Source: Saccharina japonica
Taxonomy: Eukaryota; Sar; Phaeophyceae; Laminariales; Laminariaceae
DNA: 64,000 bases
Assembly (NCBI GenBank): GCA_008828725.1
Contig: MEHQ01004417.1
Location: 1 to 64,000, forward strand
Direction: 5' to 3'
Positions within the stretch are counted from its first letter, which is position 1; every line of letters starts with the position of its first letter. A program made the translations under genes and the position numbers. The notes beneath the pieces were generated by a model, which worked only from the letters and a program-made list of their open reading frames with translations, ran no database searches and was not told where the DNA came from. This document shows, in pieces, positions 51,651 to 63,083 of this stretch.

Positions 51651-52084
51651 TACCATGACTCAACAACGGCAGCAGCATACTCGTATACGTACTGAGTTGT
51701 GCATATATAAAGTGCACACATTTAGGCATGATACGATAATACAGTGTACAAGTACAGCAGTATATATACAGGTACTACTGCTGCTGTACTGGAGTAATGG
51801 CGCAACTCGCACCATTTTCCGCTTCTTTTTTTTTCATACGTAAAGGAAAAAACACAAGGATACATGAAAAAGACCAAGACACCTCGCTCAGCTGTGAGAT
51901 GAAGAACTTTCGTCTAATAAACCCACCTTCGCAAGCCTGCGTGTGCTATAATACAGCAGAGTGCTTCGATCGCGCCCGCGACGGGGTGTATATATGACCT
52001 CGGGAAGGATGCCTGTGGTATGTGATTGGTCGGCCACTCCTCCTGGGTGATATACGTACGACCCTACAGTACAGTACCAGGCAC

Positions 52085-52325
52085 AGTACAGTACAGTACG
52101 TGACACCGAGAAATAAGCAAGGCAGGCTGAGGTTTACAGGGGGGAAAAAAAACGGGAGTTATTGTACTGAAGTGAGTGTGGAATGTACCCATTCTAAAAA
52201 TAAGAACTTCAGCTATTATACTGAAGTGAGTTTGAAATGTACCCATTCTTACAATAAGAACTCCAGCCCCTGGACCAGCTTTTTTCTCGTTTCTTATTAC
52301 TGTACGAGTAGGTGTCTGGTACTAC
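52085..52325. repeat. MITE-2 copy 4 with internal duplication
   Basis: Diverged ends (GTGACACCGAGAAATAAGC and GTTTCTTATTACTGTACGAG) enclose two tandem copies of a ~57-bp segment (TACTGAAGTGAGT, GAATGTACCCATTCT, AATAAGAACT) at about 52164-52220 and 52221-52277. Confidence 0.75.
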
Positions 52326-52675
52326 TGCTGTGCTGTACGTGCCGTACCGTAGTACCGCTCTGTCCCTAACTATGATAAACTTCTGGGTTGAACATTAATA
52401 CGAAAACGATAATTGGATTTAGATATTTAGGGACAGAGGGGTACCAGTTAGTTTTCGTGATTTTGTTGTTCACTGAATTCGTACATACCGGTATGCGTTG
52501 CGCCGCCGTTCTCTTATCTGCCTGCGTAAAACAGCAGATGTTTCCGTCGAACCAGTCCGCTCGCGCCATTGGCCGGGGCTCCGTCGGCCGAATATGCATA
52601 GACTGCCCTTCCCCTTCCCCTTCGCCGACCCGAGGTCACCGGACCGAGTCCTCGAGGGCGTCCTTCGCTAGCGTG

Positions 52676-55600
52676 ATGTCCGTGGCGCAGCTCGTCGAGG
52701 CCGGGGACGCCGTCGGCTTCGAGCAGTTGGCGTCGGGGCTGTCGGCGGCCCAGCTTACGCTCGTGCTGTCACCGGAGAGGATCGTCGGCCACAACAAGGA
52801 GGCTGGTTCCCCGCTGATGGTTGCCGTGAAGCGCCGTGACCTGCACCTCATCCGGGCCATCATGAACTGGGTGCCGGAGGGACAGGTGTGCAGAGAGTCA
52901 GTCTGTGTACAGAAACACGTACCGGTATGTATTATGCGATCTGATGTTATGATCAGTGTTTTGCGTTTGCCTCTGGCAGGCGAGGCGTGGCGTGGTGCGT
53001 GGGTAACTTTGTTTTTGAACGATACATGTGTACGTACGCGTCGTACTGCTGTCGCTGCTGTTTTTGAATGTCAGTGGCGGGCCTTACGAGTGGTATCCTA
53101 CTTGCTGCACTGACAGTATCAACAGAAGAAGTGCACTTGTTAATAGTAGTTTTAATATCCGACCCCCCCCCCCCCCCCTAGGTGAAACCCCAACGTGCTC
53201 CGTCCCGGCATTGTAGGATGCGAGGGTCTGGTCATCCGACTACGGCCGTGCACGACATGAGTACACCCCCTCCCCCCCCGTTGTATGATATCATTGATTA
53301 GCCACCGGGGGGGGGGGGAGATATATAGATGGCCACCCTATCATAGAGCGACACAGATAAGTCCAATTATACCCTTCTTTACGAATGTTATTATATTCAT
53401 AGAGCATTTCTCGATACTTTTTAGGGACTGTTTCTGGGGATTTTCCACGCAAACAATGTGCATAGATCGTACCTGGTACGAACGTGCGTATAGGGGCTTT
53501 GGTGATGGTGGTGATGTTCCAGCAACGGCATTAACTTCTGTTCTTCTAGGGTACTCTTTCGTGTGCCTAATTAATACAAAAGGTCGCAAGCAGCAGGCTA
53601 TAACACGAGTACGTACGTACTGCCTGCGTGCACGCATCTCATTCATAAAATAAATAAAAAACTTGTAACGTTGCTAGCAATCTCTCGCCGACCCCGCTGC
53701 CGCTCCGTTGTAGAGCTCTGCGGGGATATTTCCATTTTTTTCGTTTCCTTACACCGAGCTGCCTGGACACCAGAAAGAATGCTCAATGTTGCTCTAACCT
53801 GTTTTTTTTTGTGATTAGGGCTCACCCTGGATTGGGTGATTGGCTAACGTTTTTCGCACCGGCCTCGACGAGGACAGACACACGGGTTCGAATGTCGCTT
53901 TCTTTTTTGAACGCTGTTTTTCAAAGGAACGCCACGTGCTGCTGTAAGGCTTGTGTCACAAAAATATAATTAAAAACTCTCTCCCCTGGGTCGTCATCAA
54001 GAATCGGAACGATTAACTTGGGTACGTACGTAGGAGCCCATGATCATGCTGATGGAGATCTGCCAACCGACGATGCTGCCCCAAATACCAAACATCCCCG
54101 CCGTTTCCAATGGGGGGAGAACGTTATTTCCGACGGGGAACGGGGGGGGTACGAAGGCCCGGGTTGTATCATGTCATGCATGGCCGTAGTCGTATGACCA
54201 CAGATCTCGCATCCCTACATTGCCAGACGAAACACGTCGCGCAATTCACACGCACCCAGGCAGAGGGGGGGCTGGGGGGGGGTGTCTACTCATGTCGTTC
54301 ACGGCCGTAGTCATCATGACCATAGACCCTCGCATCCCTACAATGCCGGACGAGCCACGTTGGCGGTTTTCACCAACCAGGCAGACATTGCTTGCACCAA
54401 GCGCAAAGCGCCGTGAGGTATTGAGCGAGTCGCATGGAGGGTGAGCTGCATCCTGCTAAGAACCGCCTCTGAGGCGGACTTGCATATGGACGACAGCCTC
54501 CAATGAATTCTTTTAATTTCTGGTGTGGTCACTTCCAGAGACAGCAATGGGTATTACTATGTATCTGCCTCTGGGTGCCTTACCATATACACACTACGTG
54601 ACACGATCATTCCCCTTGTGCGGGGTTGAGGTTCCCGACCCCGCACAAGTTATCTACTCGACCGCCAGCCTTGGGTAACCGCCAAAACAAAGCAAGAACA
54701 AAAAACGGTACCCTGGTGGTCTAGCTCACGCAGTGAGAGGCATGTTTTACAGCGTCGTCGCCAGGCGACGCCAACCCAACCCATAAATATACAACATATT
54801 GATGTAGGGGGGGGCGGGGGGGGGAAGTAGAGTGTTATCAGACTTGCATTACTCTACTTCAGGTTGAGAGATCGATGCCTTTTTACAACTGTAACCATTA
54901 TGCCCCACTAATCCCAAGTGGTTGTGTCCCCAAAAAACGCGTGTCGAGTTTTAAAAACGAGCGAATTTACCTGACGGCCAATAAATACATGTAAGCGCCT
55001 CCACGATTTTGTTAACGCCCTCCCCCCCCCTCCCCGTCCAACTCGTTGACCCAATGGCAGGTGAGCAGGGTAACGATGGCGAAGGACGAAAACGACGGGC
55101 TTACCGTGTTGATGCTCGCCGCCGCGTCTGGCGACCCTGAAGTGTTCCAGGCGGTGGCGTCGAGGCTGACGCCTGCGCAGGTGAGCGGCCGAAAAAAGCG
55201 CGGGTCACAAAAATCATGAGGAAGCAAGCGAGCGACCGAAAAAAATATCATATATACCAAAAACAAAACAGAACAGAACAGAACGACGGCTAGTTAGCCA
55301 GCCAGCCAGCCAGCCAGCCAGCCGTTGGGCATTTGACACGTGTGGCCAACCTTTTTTTGTTTTCCTTTCTGCCCCCCACCATGTTTTTTTTTCTGATTTT
55401 TTGTTTTTGGTAACAGGCGCTGGAGCATTTGATGGTGCAGTGTGTGAGGGGAAACTCGATCCTCGCCTACGCCGTCGACACCGGCCGCGCTGCCGTCATC
55501 GAGGCCGTCATTGCCCGGTTTCCGCTTGACGATGTGAGTTTTTCTAGAGAGAAAGAGAAGGGGAGGGGGAGAGGGATGCCCCTCCCCCCCGATACCTCAC

Positions 55601-58600
55601 GGCGCTTGATGCAAGCAATGTCTGCCTTGTTGGTGAAAACCCAACGTGCTCCGTCCCGGCATTGTAGGAATGCGAGGGTCTACGTATGACCATAGGACTA
55701 CGGCCGTGCACGACATAAGTACCCCCCCCCCGCCCCCCCCGCTTCCGCAATTCGAGGCGAGACTGCGCTAACAGTAGGAATTAACACTTAACCTTTTTAG
55801 GAGTGCACTCCCTTTTTGGTAGGCATATTACTTGGAATTAGAGACAGAGTTTAGGTTTGTGTACAGTGCGGTACTCACTGTTTTTGTTCAAAGGGTTAAG
55901 CGCGGTGGCACATAGCATACATGCATGCATGCATTGCGGATGGTTATCGTTATCACGAGCGGCGCCCGTTTGCGCATCCTGTGGGTAGCTACAGCAATGT
56001 CACTACGTACACAGTAGTAGTTGATTTGCTGGTGTGTCAATCGGTCATCATGAGACATGTTCCAGGGATCGATGAGGCACGAACATCCGTATTGTATTCA
56101 TGAAAACAATAATACAAAAACGAAAGCATCAGCTGTGAAATCGAGGATTTCGTCGAAGCTTGTGTGAGATACTTCGATAGCGCGTACTCGTACGGGTTTT
56201 ATATGACCTCATGCATGTATATACCACATTCCAACGGCATTTCGGGACTCTGTATCCTGAAACCCGAAAGCACCAAAAAGCTGCTTCATTAAAAAAAAAA
56301 GGACGTTCACGCATGGATACAAAACAAACACTTACGTAAAACGGGCGTGTTAGTGTTTCGATTATATCGACCCCCCCCCCCCACAGTTTTCTGATGGCCG
56401 ACATGTTCGGGCAGGCTACTGCAAAGCAAGAGCGTCGCCACCCAGGCCCAGCCTTTCTACGAGTACGCACTTGTATTACTCATACGGTCGCACCAAACTC
56501 GCTACTTGTTTGTTTTCCCCGATGTATCGTGGCGATATATTATGGCTCCGTGGTTGTCTCGCCAATGGCTTCAGTCACAGACTGTGAGACAAGAGGAGAT
56601 CAAGATAGTGGCGGCATCCTGCGTCGCCATGCGAGCACCGCGCGTCAGAACAGTCTCGCCACTGCTCTGCGTCCCTAGTGATGATTTGCTGACAGTTCAC
56701 GCCCGATGTCGCCTGAGCATACGTTCGTACGTAGCTTTTTGTTCCCCTGACTGCTGGCCCTGATAATAACGCTGGTGACAGTAGTAGTGCCATGTCGGGT
56801 TTCTGCCTGAGATTGCGTATAACTGTTTTGGTTCCGCTCGCCGCATTCCCTTTCTTTCTTCGGGCTGATAATCCTGCCTCTGCAATTAATTCTCGACAGG
56901 TTGTGGACACGCTATGCGCGAAGAACCTGATGGGGGAGACGCCGCTGATGCATGCGGCGAGAGTGCCCGAGCCGACGGCCTTCGTCATGATCGCGAACAT
57001 GCTGCCAAAGGACCAGGTAGGGTGTATGCCGATGATCGAGGATACTGCAGGCGGAAGGCCTACAACTAGTAGCTAAAACCTGCCATGACACGCACACGCA
57101 CGCATGTGTTTTAGGTGGGTCTGTCGATGCCCGGTATTCTACACCGCCGCGCGTCAGCTATTAACCCCTTAAGAACTGGTCCCACGTATGCGGGGACAAA
57201 CTACTTGGAATTAGTGTGGGATTTTTTTTTCAGTTCTGAATGGGTTAACGCATTTTTTAATTTATACAAAAAAGAGTGTCAGCTGTGAGTTCGACCGATT
57301 GAGTGGTTGATACTCAACTTTGCATGCTGCGTGATACATCATCGGGCGCGCTTGTTCTATTGTTCTATACCAGCAAGTAGTTGAGACCGCTAAGGTTTGT
57401 ATTGTACCTGCACTGCTGCAGTGTGGCAGGCAGGTAGGCAGGCAGGTAGGCAGGCAGGTAGGCGAGCACGCACGACATTTATTACATGCATTGATTGCTT
57501 GCTCCATGCACAGTTACTTGAAACGCATGGTGTTTGCGTGCATATGTATTTATAATAAATAACCGATCGTTCTTGGGTATTATCACCCCAATCTCACCGC
57601 CGGCGTCGTGAACTGTTTCCAAAAACAAAAGCAGCTGACGACACAGCTCCGAGCAAAGACGGAGGAGGGGCAAACGGCTCTGACCATCGCTACGAGAGCC
57701 GGGCACGTCTCCACCTGGAGGGCTGTGGCGAGCAAGATGGCCGCAGCTGAAGTAAGAAGGGACAGGCACAGGCATGGAATAATAATTGAAAACAAAAAAC
57801 GATGCTTCACACCAAAATGTGTTTTTTTCTCGTCCCTTAGCTCTGCAAATAGAGAGGCGACGCATTGCGTAATCGCGTAATGCGTATATAGGGGAGGCAC
57901 GTATTGCGTAATCGAGTCATCAATGTCTACTTTTGGGTAAAATGTATTTGCCAAAAAAACAAAAACAACGAGCGTAAAAAAAGAAGTGAACGTGGCCGGG
58001 TTTCCCGTCTTGATGATGCGATAGATTTAGGCCTCGTTTGCCCCTATCGGCGTAAATTTTCTTTCTAGGGAAGGCCATCGTCCCGAAGCGGGTGAGTTCT
58101 TCTCCTCTCTCGCCTCATTGCACTCACTTGCCTCGCATGTTCTCAAGCTGGTGGCGCGAAGCTTGAATTAAGCCTCAGATGCGTGTCATGGTGACCGTGC
58201 TGAGGGTTTTGCTTGGGGGGAGTATCCAAGCCCATAAGGTGGGCTTAAAGCTGCAGGTACATCGTAACCGTACTTCGTACACAGTACTTGGTAGGTGGCA
58301 GACGCCACCGAATTCATCTCCCGTGTTCTCCTCACACCACACATAAGTTTATAATACCCACAGCACAATCCACAGATCTAACATCGCCATCTGTTTCCCT
58401 CGTCGGGTAGGATATACGTCTTCTTCCGTCCAACTTGTCTTTCCCCCTCCTCCCCGTTTTGCGTATGCCTCATCAGGTGAGCCGTCAGTTGGTGACGCCC
58501 GATATATATGGCGAAACGGCCGTGATGCTGTCCGTTCGCAGCGGCAGCCAGGCTATCTTTTTTTCGGTCATTGGACGGTTGAATGAGGAGCAGGTGGGTA

Positions 58601-61600
58601 ACGATTCCGGACGACGACAAATGTCGACCAAGGATTTTTCCACCAATCAAAGATTCCACCCTAAAAAAATGGACCAATAAAAAAACTGCGGGTACGAAAT
58701 ACCTTTCTCGATTCCAGCCTAAAACATTGACCAATCAGAAAACTGCGGCCACGAAATACCTTCATCTCGTGTGCGTGGAGGGACGGACGAGCATTGAAGG
58801 GTAGGAGGGCGGCGGACGAGGGAGGGCTTGTCACGTGACACTTTATGAATCACATCGCCATCACGGTCCCCTGGTTGTGTTTCCTGCCACTGTTCCTTAA
58901 GGCTATGAGGGGTGACGCGTTTAATAAGGTGCCGCCCCCCCCCCCCCCCCCTTTTTTTGGCCCCCTGTAACCCGGGCTTCAACCTTGCCCCCCGGGTGAA
59001 ACCCTGCCCCCCCCCCCCCCTCTCCGCGCTTGGTGCAAGCAAGTAACGCCTGCCTGGTTGGTGAAAACTCGACGTGCTCTGTCCCAGGAATATATAGGGA
59101 TGCGAGGATCTATGGCCATACGACTACGGCCATGCATGAATATGGAGTACACCCGCCCCTCCTCCCTCCCCCCTCCCCTCTGCTTTACACGTATTCGCGT
59201 GTCGTCGTTTTGACGCTTTGTTCCAGGTGATGACTCAGTTGGGAGCGCGCAACGCGCAGGGGGGTTCCGAAACCCCCGCCCCGGGTGGTCCCCCCCCCCC
59301 CCCCCCGGATGTCGAGCATGCCGCGCTATCATCGACCACCGATTAATGCTCTCACTCAATTTAGGTACTGGTGTCACCGAAGCCAATCAGCCGGCCTATG
59401 ATATCAACCATGCAAAATACACAAGACTTTACTGTTAACGGTGCGTGCTTGCGCGTAAATGCGCGAGGAGACCAATGGATCATGGAAAAGTCTTAAACAG
59501 GAGCGTGCCGAGTGCTATTATAGCGCGTGAGAGCGCCCCCCCGACGGTTCGGTTGCTTCTTGGGTTGTATCTTCGTGTGGTGGAGAATTTTCGGGTTCGA
59601 AACATCCGAAAAGTGCGTTACTGATCATTCTTGCATGAGAGCCCACGGGCGGGGGTTTCGGTTGGTTTCGAAGGCATCTTCGGGCGATAGGGGAGTCGTG
59701 GGTTCGAATGACGCCCGGCTTTCAATATGTGTTGCTTCTGTCCATTTTGAGGGAGATTTCGTCGGTTTTGCGGTACAGAGTACTGCACAATCCGAATTGT
59801 TCGGGAGGGGGGGTGGAAATGCGACGATTGTTTGCCAGGAACACCGAATTTGATGTACACGAGAAATAACAAAAGAAACGGAATTTTTATCTGCTGTTGT
59901 CAACGTTTCGTGTTGGGCTTGTTCGTGTATGGCGCATACGACGCGTACGTATCGTCGCGCAATACATGCCGATAGGGAAAACGCTTACAGCACCGGCGGT
60001 AATTTCTAACAAGCGAAATAAAAGCACCATCTAAAGCATGCATACCGCCCGGTGCCCATCACACTAATATACTATTTTTTGATGCGTTGGGAGTAAACTC
60101 TTTTGAACAAGCGAAACGACAGAGAGTGTACACCCCCGCCGCCCCAAGGCACGCCGCCCAAGCAAGGTCCATCGTATCCACCCGCTTCTTTCGGCTACGT
60201 ACGTACACGCGTGTGACGAAAATAAACGCGCATAATTTCCCGTTCCCTCCCGCTCCTCCTGCTCCTCCCTCTCCTCCTCTGCTCCTCTCCGCTCGGCTCC
60301 GCTCGGCTCCGCTCCACCCCCCAGGTGGCCGTCGCCTGCAACTCCGAAACAGTGCTCGCGGCCATGATCCGGCCGCAGTGGATAGCCGCCTGCCTTCTCG
60401 ACGCGCCGGACGAGTCCGAAGCGCAGCTGACCGCGCTCGACCTCGCGGTGCGGCCGCCCGCCAAGTACAGAATCCTCAAGTGCCTCCTGGCCTGCGGCGC
60501 CACCCCGACGGCGCGCGTCGTGCTGAAGCTGGTCCGAAACAGCCGCGACGACGGGCGCGGGAACGTGCGCGGGAGCATCGCGGCGGTGAGGGAGTGTTTT
60601 CTCGGGGCAGTCGCCGCCTCGGAGTGGGCGGTGAACCCGCTGATACCCGGGCTGAACCTGTCCCTCGCGTTGATCGAGGCGGAACGTCAGGTGAGTTGAG
60701 CCGCGTTCTGTGTGAGTGGGTCAGTCAGTGGCGGCGGACGGCGACGTTGCTGTTTTATTTTATTGACCGATATGTTCCGAAATATAAGTACCGTTTATAG
60801 TTGATTTTATTCACAATAGTTTATGATATTTTCCGGAAACAGAGTGGTACGATAGCTTTGAAGCTTGCGTAGTTTGTCTAGAAGAGACCCGCCGCCAAGC
60901 GCACGCCAGCTTGATTTACCCTTTTATGATCCGCAACCCACCAAGTGAAAACACCCAAAAGTCATGATTGTTTTGTGGTGCTCGTGCTCATATATATATG
61001 TATGTATTGCGTCCGTGTTTTTCTACCAAGGGCAACGGCAAAGCTGAGGCTGCATAACAAAATCGTGTCATGCGTGCAAACGGACGACCTCGACTCCTCC
61101 ACACCCTTTCTCCTTGAATCCCACGAAAACCCCGATGTACACTTACGATCGTTGTGTCCCTGCGAAGCATGAAACCTGATATCATTGTTTCCATTTTTTG
61201 TTTTTCGTTTTGTTTTGTGACGATTATTCTTGAGAGTATTTTTTCCGTATCGCTCTCGGTTACGCTCCCGTTTTTCCTTCGTCCTTCCGTCTCGGTGCTT
61301 TATTTATCTTTCTCTCCCCATCCAGGCACTCTGTTGCCTCTTTTCTCCTCCCCCCCCCCCCCCCCCCTTCTGCTCCGTCTCGAGGATGCGTGGTCCAATG
61401 GTCAAAGCGACTATAGGCAGGCAACAAATAGTACGCCCCCCCCCCCGCTTCTTCTTCCCCCTCTCTTTCTCTATCCATTTTTGTTTGCGCGCACATAAAA
61501 CCTATACCTGATCGCTGCGGGACGCGGGACATACACATGCATGACACACGCACAAAGAGCCCAGACTTTCGGACGCCCCTGTCGGCTCTGCAGGGCGAGA

Positions 61601-62956
61601 TCGACGCCCTCGTGCTGTCCGTCTTGACACACCTTCCCGACAACGTCGAGGGCTTCAACCGCCTCTCCAACGACGAGCCCGCTCCCGCCGTACGGAGTAG
61701 CAACAGCCCCGGCTACAGCACCAAGGCGCCATCACGACCAGGGGCAGCGGCCAGACGAGACAGCAACGGAGGAGGAGGAGGAGGGGGGGGGAAGCTGTCC
61801 ATGACCTTGACGATAAAGCGCACGGTCCCGGGCAAACCGCTAAACTTCTCCGAGCGCCCCCCCTCGGTGGTGGGAGTGGGCATCACCCTCGTGCAGGAGA
61901 TGCTGGAGCCGGAGCTGGCGGGGCTTCAGCCTCGAGATTGCGCCGGTCCGCTGGCGCAGGCAAGAAAGAGGGGGAGGGGGGCGCTGGGGGGGGGGGGGGG
62001 CTCTCAATGTTTTTGTTTTTCACTTGTTGTCGTACGGTTGTATGCTGGTTTGCGCGCATGACGACCGCCGAGAGGCATCTCTTACAACAGGTGGTGGATG
62101 GTTTGAGCGCCCGATGACATTTTTATTTTTGCGCGAAGATCGCTACGATATAAAGAGGTCCTACTGTGTTCTTTTTTTGGGGGGCAAAATATTTCTGACT
62201 GACTATTAGTATACCCTCAACCCAACCATTGTATTTTTGGAACCCAACCATTGTGTGTTTTCAAACAACAACAAAAACAATATTCGTCGTACACAACTTC
62301 GTAGAGGAAATCGTATTGTTTATGGGGCTTAGCACGCAGTGGTTCTATCAAAAACAAATTGCCTGTAGGATGCTGCGGTATGCATACCCGTTCAGCTCCT
62401 CGAGTAAAGGGGTCATTGGAACGATTAGACACCTCTATCGTAGCAACGGGAGTCGCGCGTAGGAACATACACAAGATTATGTTTTCAACGTACTTGTTTA
62501 TCTCTTCGTCTTTTTTTTTTTGGCAAAATTCTTGTCTCACATGCAGCCAGCCAGCCAGCCAGCCAGCCCACTTTTCTTCTTCGCCCCCTCTATTGCACAT
62601 GTACATAGGTGCCGTCCTCCGCGTGCCGTACACAGTAGTGACACGTCAATAAAAACCGACGACATGTACCGTGCCGTGCCGTGATGTTTTTGTTTTTTTG
62701 GATTTTGTACCCACATACGTGCGACACGGCGGCAGCAGGCGGTTCAGTCCCGACACCTGGAATTTATCTGCAGGCCCCTCGTGGTGGACTACCTTCGCTT
62801 GAAGTTTAGCGCGGGGCTGCCCAATCCCTTCCGAGAAACGCGGTGGCGGCGCGAGCACGGACGGATGGACCGGGACCTCGCGAGGTTCATGCTCAACGAG
62901 GACGAGTCGACGCTGAGGGTCTACATCCTGCAGGGGGGCTGTTCTGACTCGCCGAA
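52676..62956 (+). CDS. ankyrin-repeat protein (multi-exon, 3' end outside window)
   Basis: Exons 52676-52885, 55061-55180, 55417-55533, 56900-57016, 57635-57751, 58477-58593, [59227, doubtful], 60325-60690, 61594-61959 and 62739-62956 join in frame to about 582 residues without the doubtful exon. Exons 3-6 are each 117 nt (39 codons), phase 0, and encode one ankyrin-like unit (for example AKNLMGETPLMHAARVPEPT, TPDIYGETAVMLSVRSGS), with a fixed end L..(D/E)Q at the donor. Residues about 389-510 are a Ser/Gly-rich linker region. The last exon reads HLEFICRPLVVDYLRLKF, which resembles the pre-membrane part of ankyrin-type ion channels, but no membrane domain is in the window. The start Met at 52676 is the first ATG before conserved sequence; earlier in-frame ATGs at 52388 and 52493 exist. 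Intron 9 is GC-AG (CAG|GCAAGA). Confidence 0.85.
53157..53279 (+). repeat. C-bounded repeat, 3' fragment
   Basis: Begins after a 16-18-base C run with TAGGTGAAACCCCAACG and ends GACATGAGTACACCCCC with further Cs. It is the shortest clear copy, cut inside the GGTGAAAACCCAAC segment, and is flanked by C runs on both sides. In intron 1 of the ankyrin gene. Confidence 0.85.
53811..53905 (+). repeat. tRNA-like SINE head
   Basis: GGATTGGGTGATTGGCTAAC (A-box-like) and CACGGGTTCGAATGTC (B-box-like) are spaced as in a tRNA gene, followed by a T run. Base pairing of a full cloverleaf is not evident, so a SINE head is favoured over a tRNA. Confidence 0.55.
54140..54826 (-). repeat. C-bounded repeat: one full-length copy plus a 3' fragment
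   Basis: The fragment 54165-54264 and the full copy 54265-54826 lie in the same orientation and are separated by G runs (54264-54282). The full copy reaches the 5' end (ATATGTTGTATATTTATGG, GGTTGGCGTCGCC), followed by the G/C run at 54808-54826. The arrangement is the same as at 37046-38095. Confidence 0.85.
55577..55741 (+). repeat. C-bounded repeat, 5'-truncated copy
   Basis: C run, then GATACCTCACGGCGCTTGAT, ending CACGACATAAGTACC plus Cs. It begins about 45 bases after the donor of ankyrin exon 3 (GT at 55534). Confidence 0.85.
55783..55897. repeat. MITE-3-like element, longer variant
   Basis: TTAACCTTTTTAGGAGTGCA start and GTTCAAAGGGTTAA end, with GGAATTAGAGACAGAGTTTA and ACAGTGCGGTACTCAC inside. 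It pairs with 2748-2885 as a subfamily. Confidence 0.7.
56128..56165 (-). repeat. short dispersed element (ATCGAGGATTTCGTCGAA)
   Basis: CAGCTGTGAAATCGAGGATT then TCGTCGAAGCTTG; the same core as 39871-39925. Confidence 0.65.
57163..57247. repeat. MITE-3 copy
   Basis: TTAACCCCTTAAGAACTGGT to CAGTTCTGAATGGGTTAA, with GGGGACAAACTACTTGGAAT inside. 85 bp, clean ends. Confidence 0.9.
57420..57466. repeat. (GGCAGGCAGGTA)n array
   Basis: About four units of the 12-mer in intron 4 of the ankyrin gene. Confidence 0.9.
58994..59172 (+). repeat. C-bounded repeat, 5'-truncated copy
   Basis: C run at about 59007-59020, then CTCCGCGCTTGGTGCAAGC, ending ATGGAGTACACCCGCCCC. It stops about 50 bases before the doubtful ankyrin exon at 59227. 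Confidence 0.8.
59227..59343 (+). pseudogene. disrupted ankyrin module exon
   Basis: After a good acceptor (TTCCAG) it reads VMTQLGARNAQG, the expected start of a module. The GETxLM core is then replaced by GSETPAPGG and a proline run from a 17-C tract, and the frame meets a stop at 59344. No usable in-frame donor is present at the expected end. Because neighbouring exons are phase 0, skipping it would keep the frame from 58593 to 60325. Confidence 0.55.
59622..59735 (+). repeat. tRNA-like SINE fragment
   Basis: GGTTTCGGTTGGTTTCGAAG and GTCGTGGGTTCGAATGAC resemble A- and B-box regions. The downstream stretch to about 59875 (ACGAGAAATAACAAAAG) may be its body. Confidence 0.5.
61381..61448 (+). 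repeat. C-bounded repeat, variant-subfamily fragment
   Basis: GGATGCGTGGTCCAATGGTC, GGCAGGCAACAAATAGTACG then a C run; preceded by a C run at 61350-61367. Confidence 0.7.
62540..62570. repeat. (CCAG)n array
   Basis: Six CCAG units in ankyrin intron 9; a second CCAG array is at 55297-55322. Confidence 0.9.
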
Positions 62957-63083
62957 GTGAGAAAAATGACAGACAGACAGACGATGCGCGAACGTTGCGA
63001 GTTTTGGGCGATGGAGGGGGTTGCCGCCTATATGATTGTTTTTATTAGAGGAGCCCCTATATTATTACTACGGGAGGGCATAC

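Larger units (their letters stand above)
47774..52675. other. Rab7 to ankyrin-gene intergenic region
   Basis: No exon supported. It holds two MITE-2 copies, one MITE-1 copy, several C and G runs (47970-47997, 47784-47804) and a CTG run at 50459-50473. Segments 47810-49900 and 49900-51080 contain nothing I can name beyond TACTCGTAC-type words. Confidence 0.5.

Noticed and set aside
53811..53905. Functional tRNA gene (also considered at 42749, 59622 and 63103)
   Set aside because: A- and B-box-like words are present, but acceptor and anticodon stems do not pair; SINE heads are the better explanation.
62774..62809. Ankyrin exon 10 starting at the later acceptor TCTGCAG
   Set aside because: With the preceding phase it would stop after 11 codons; the upstream acceptor at 62738 keeps the frame and a plausible peptide.
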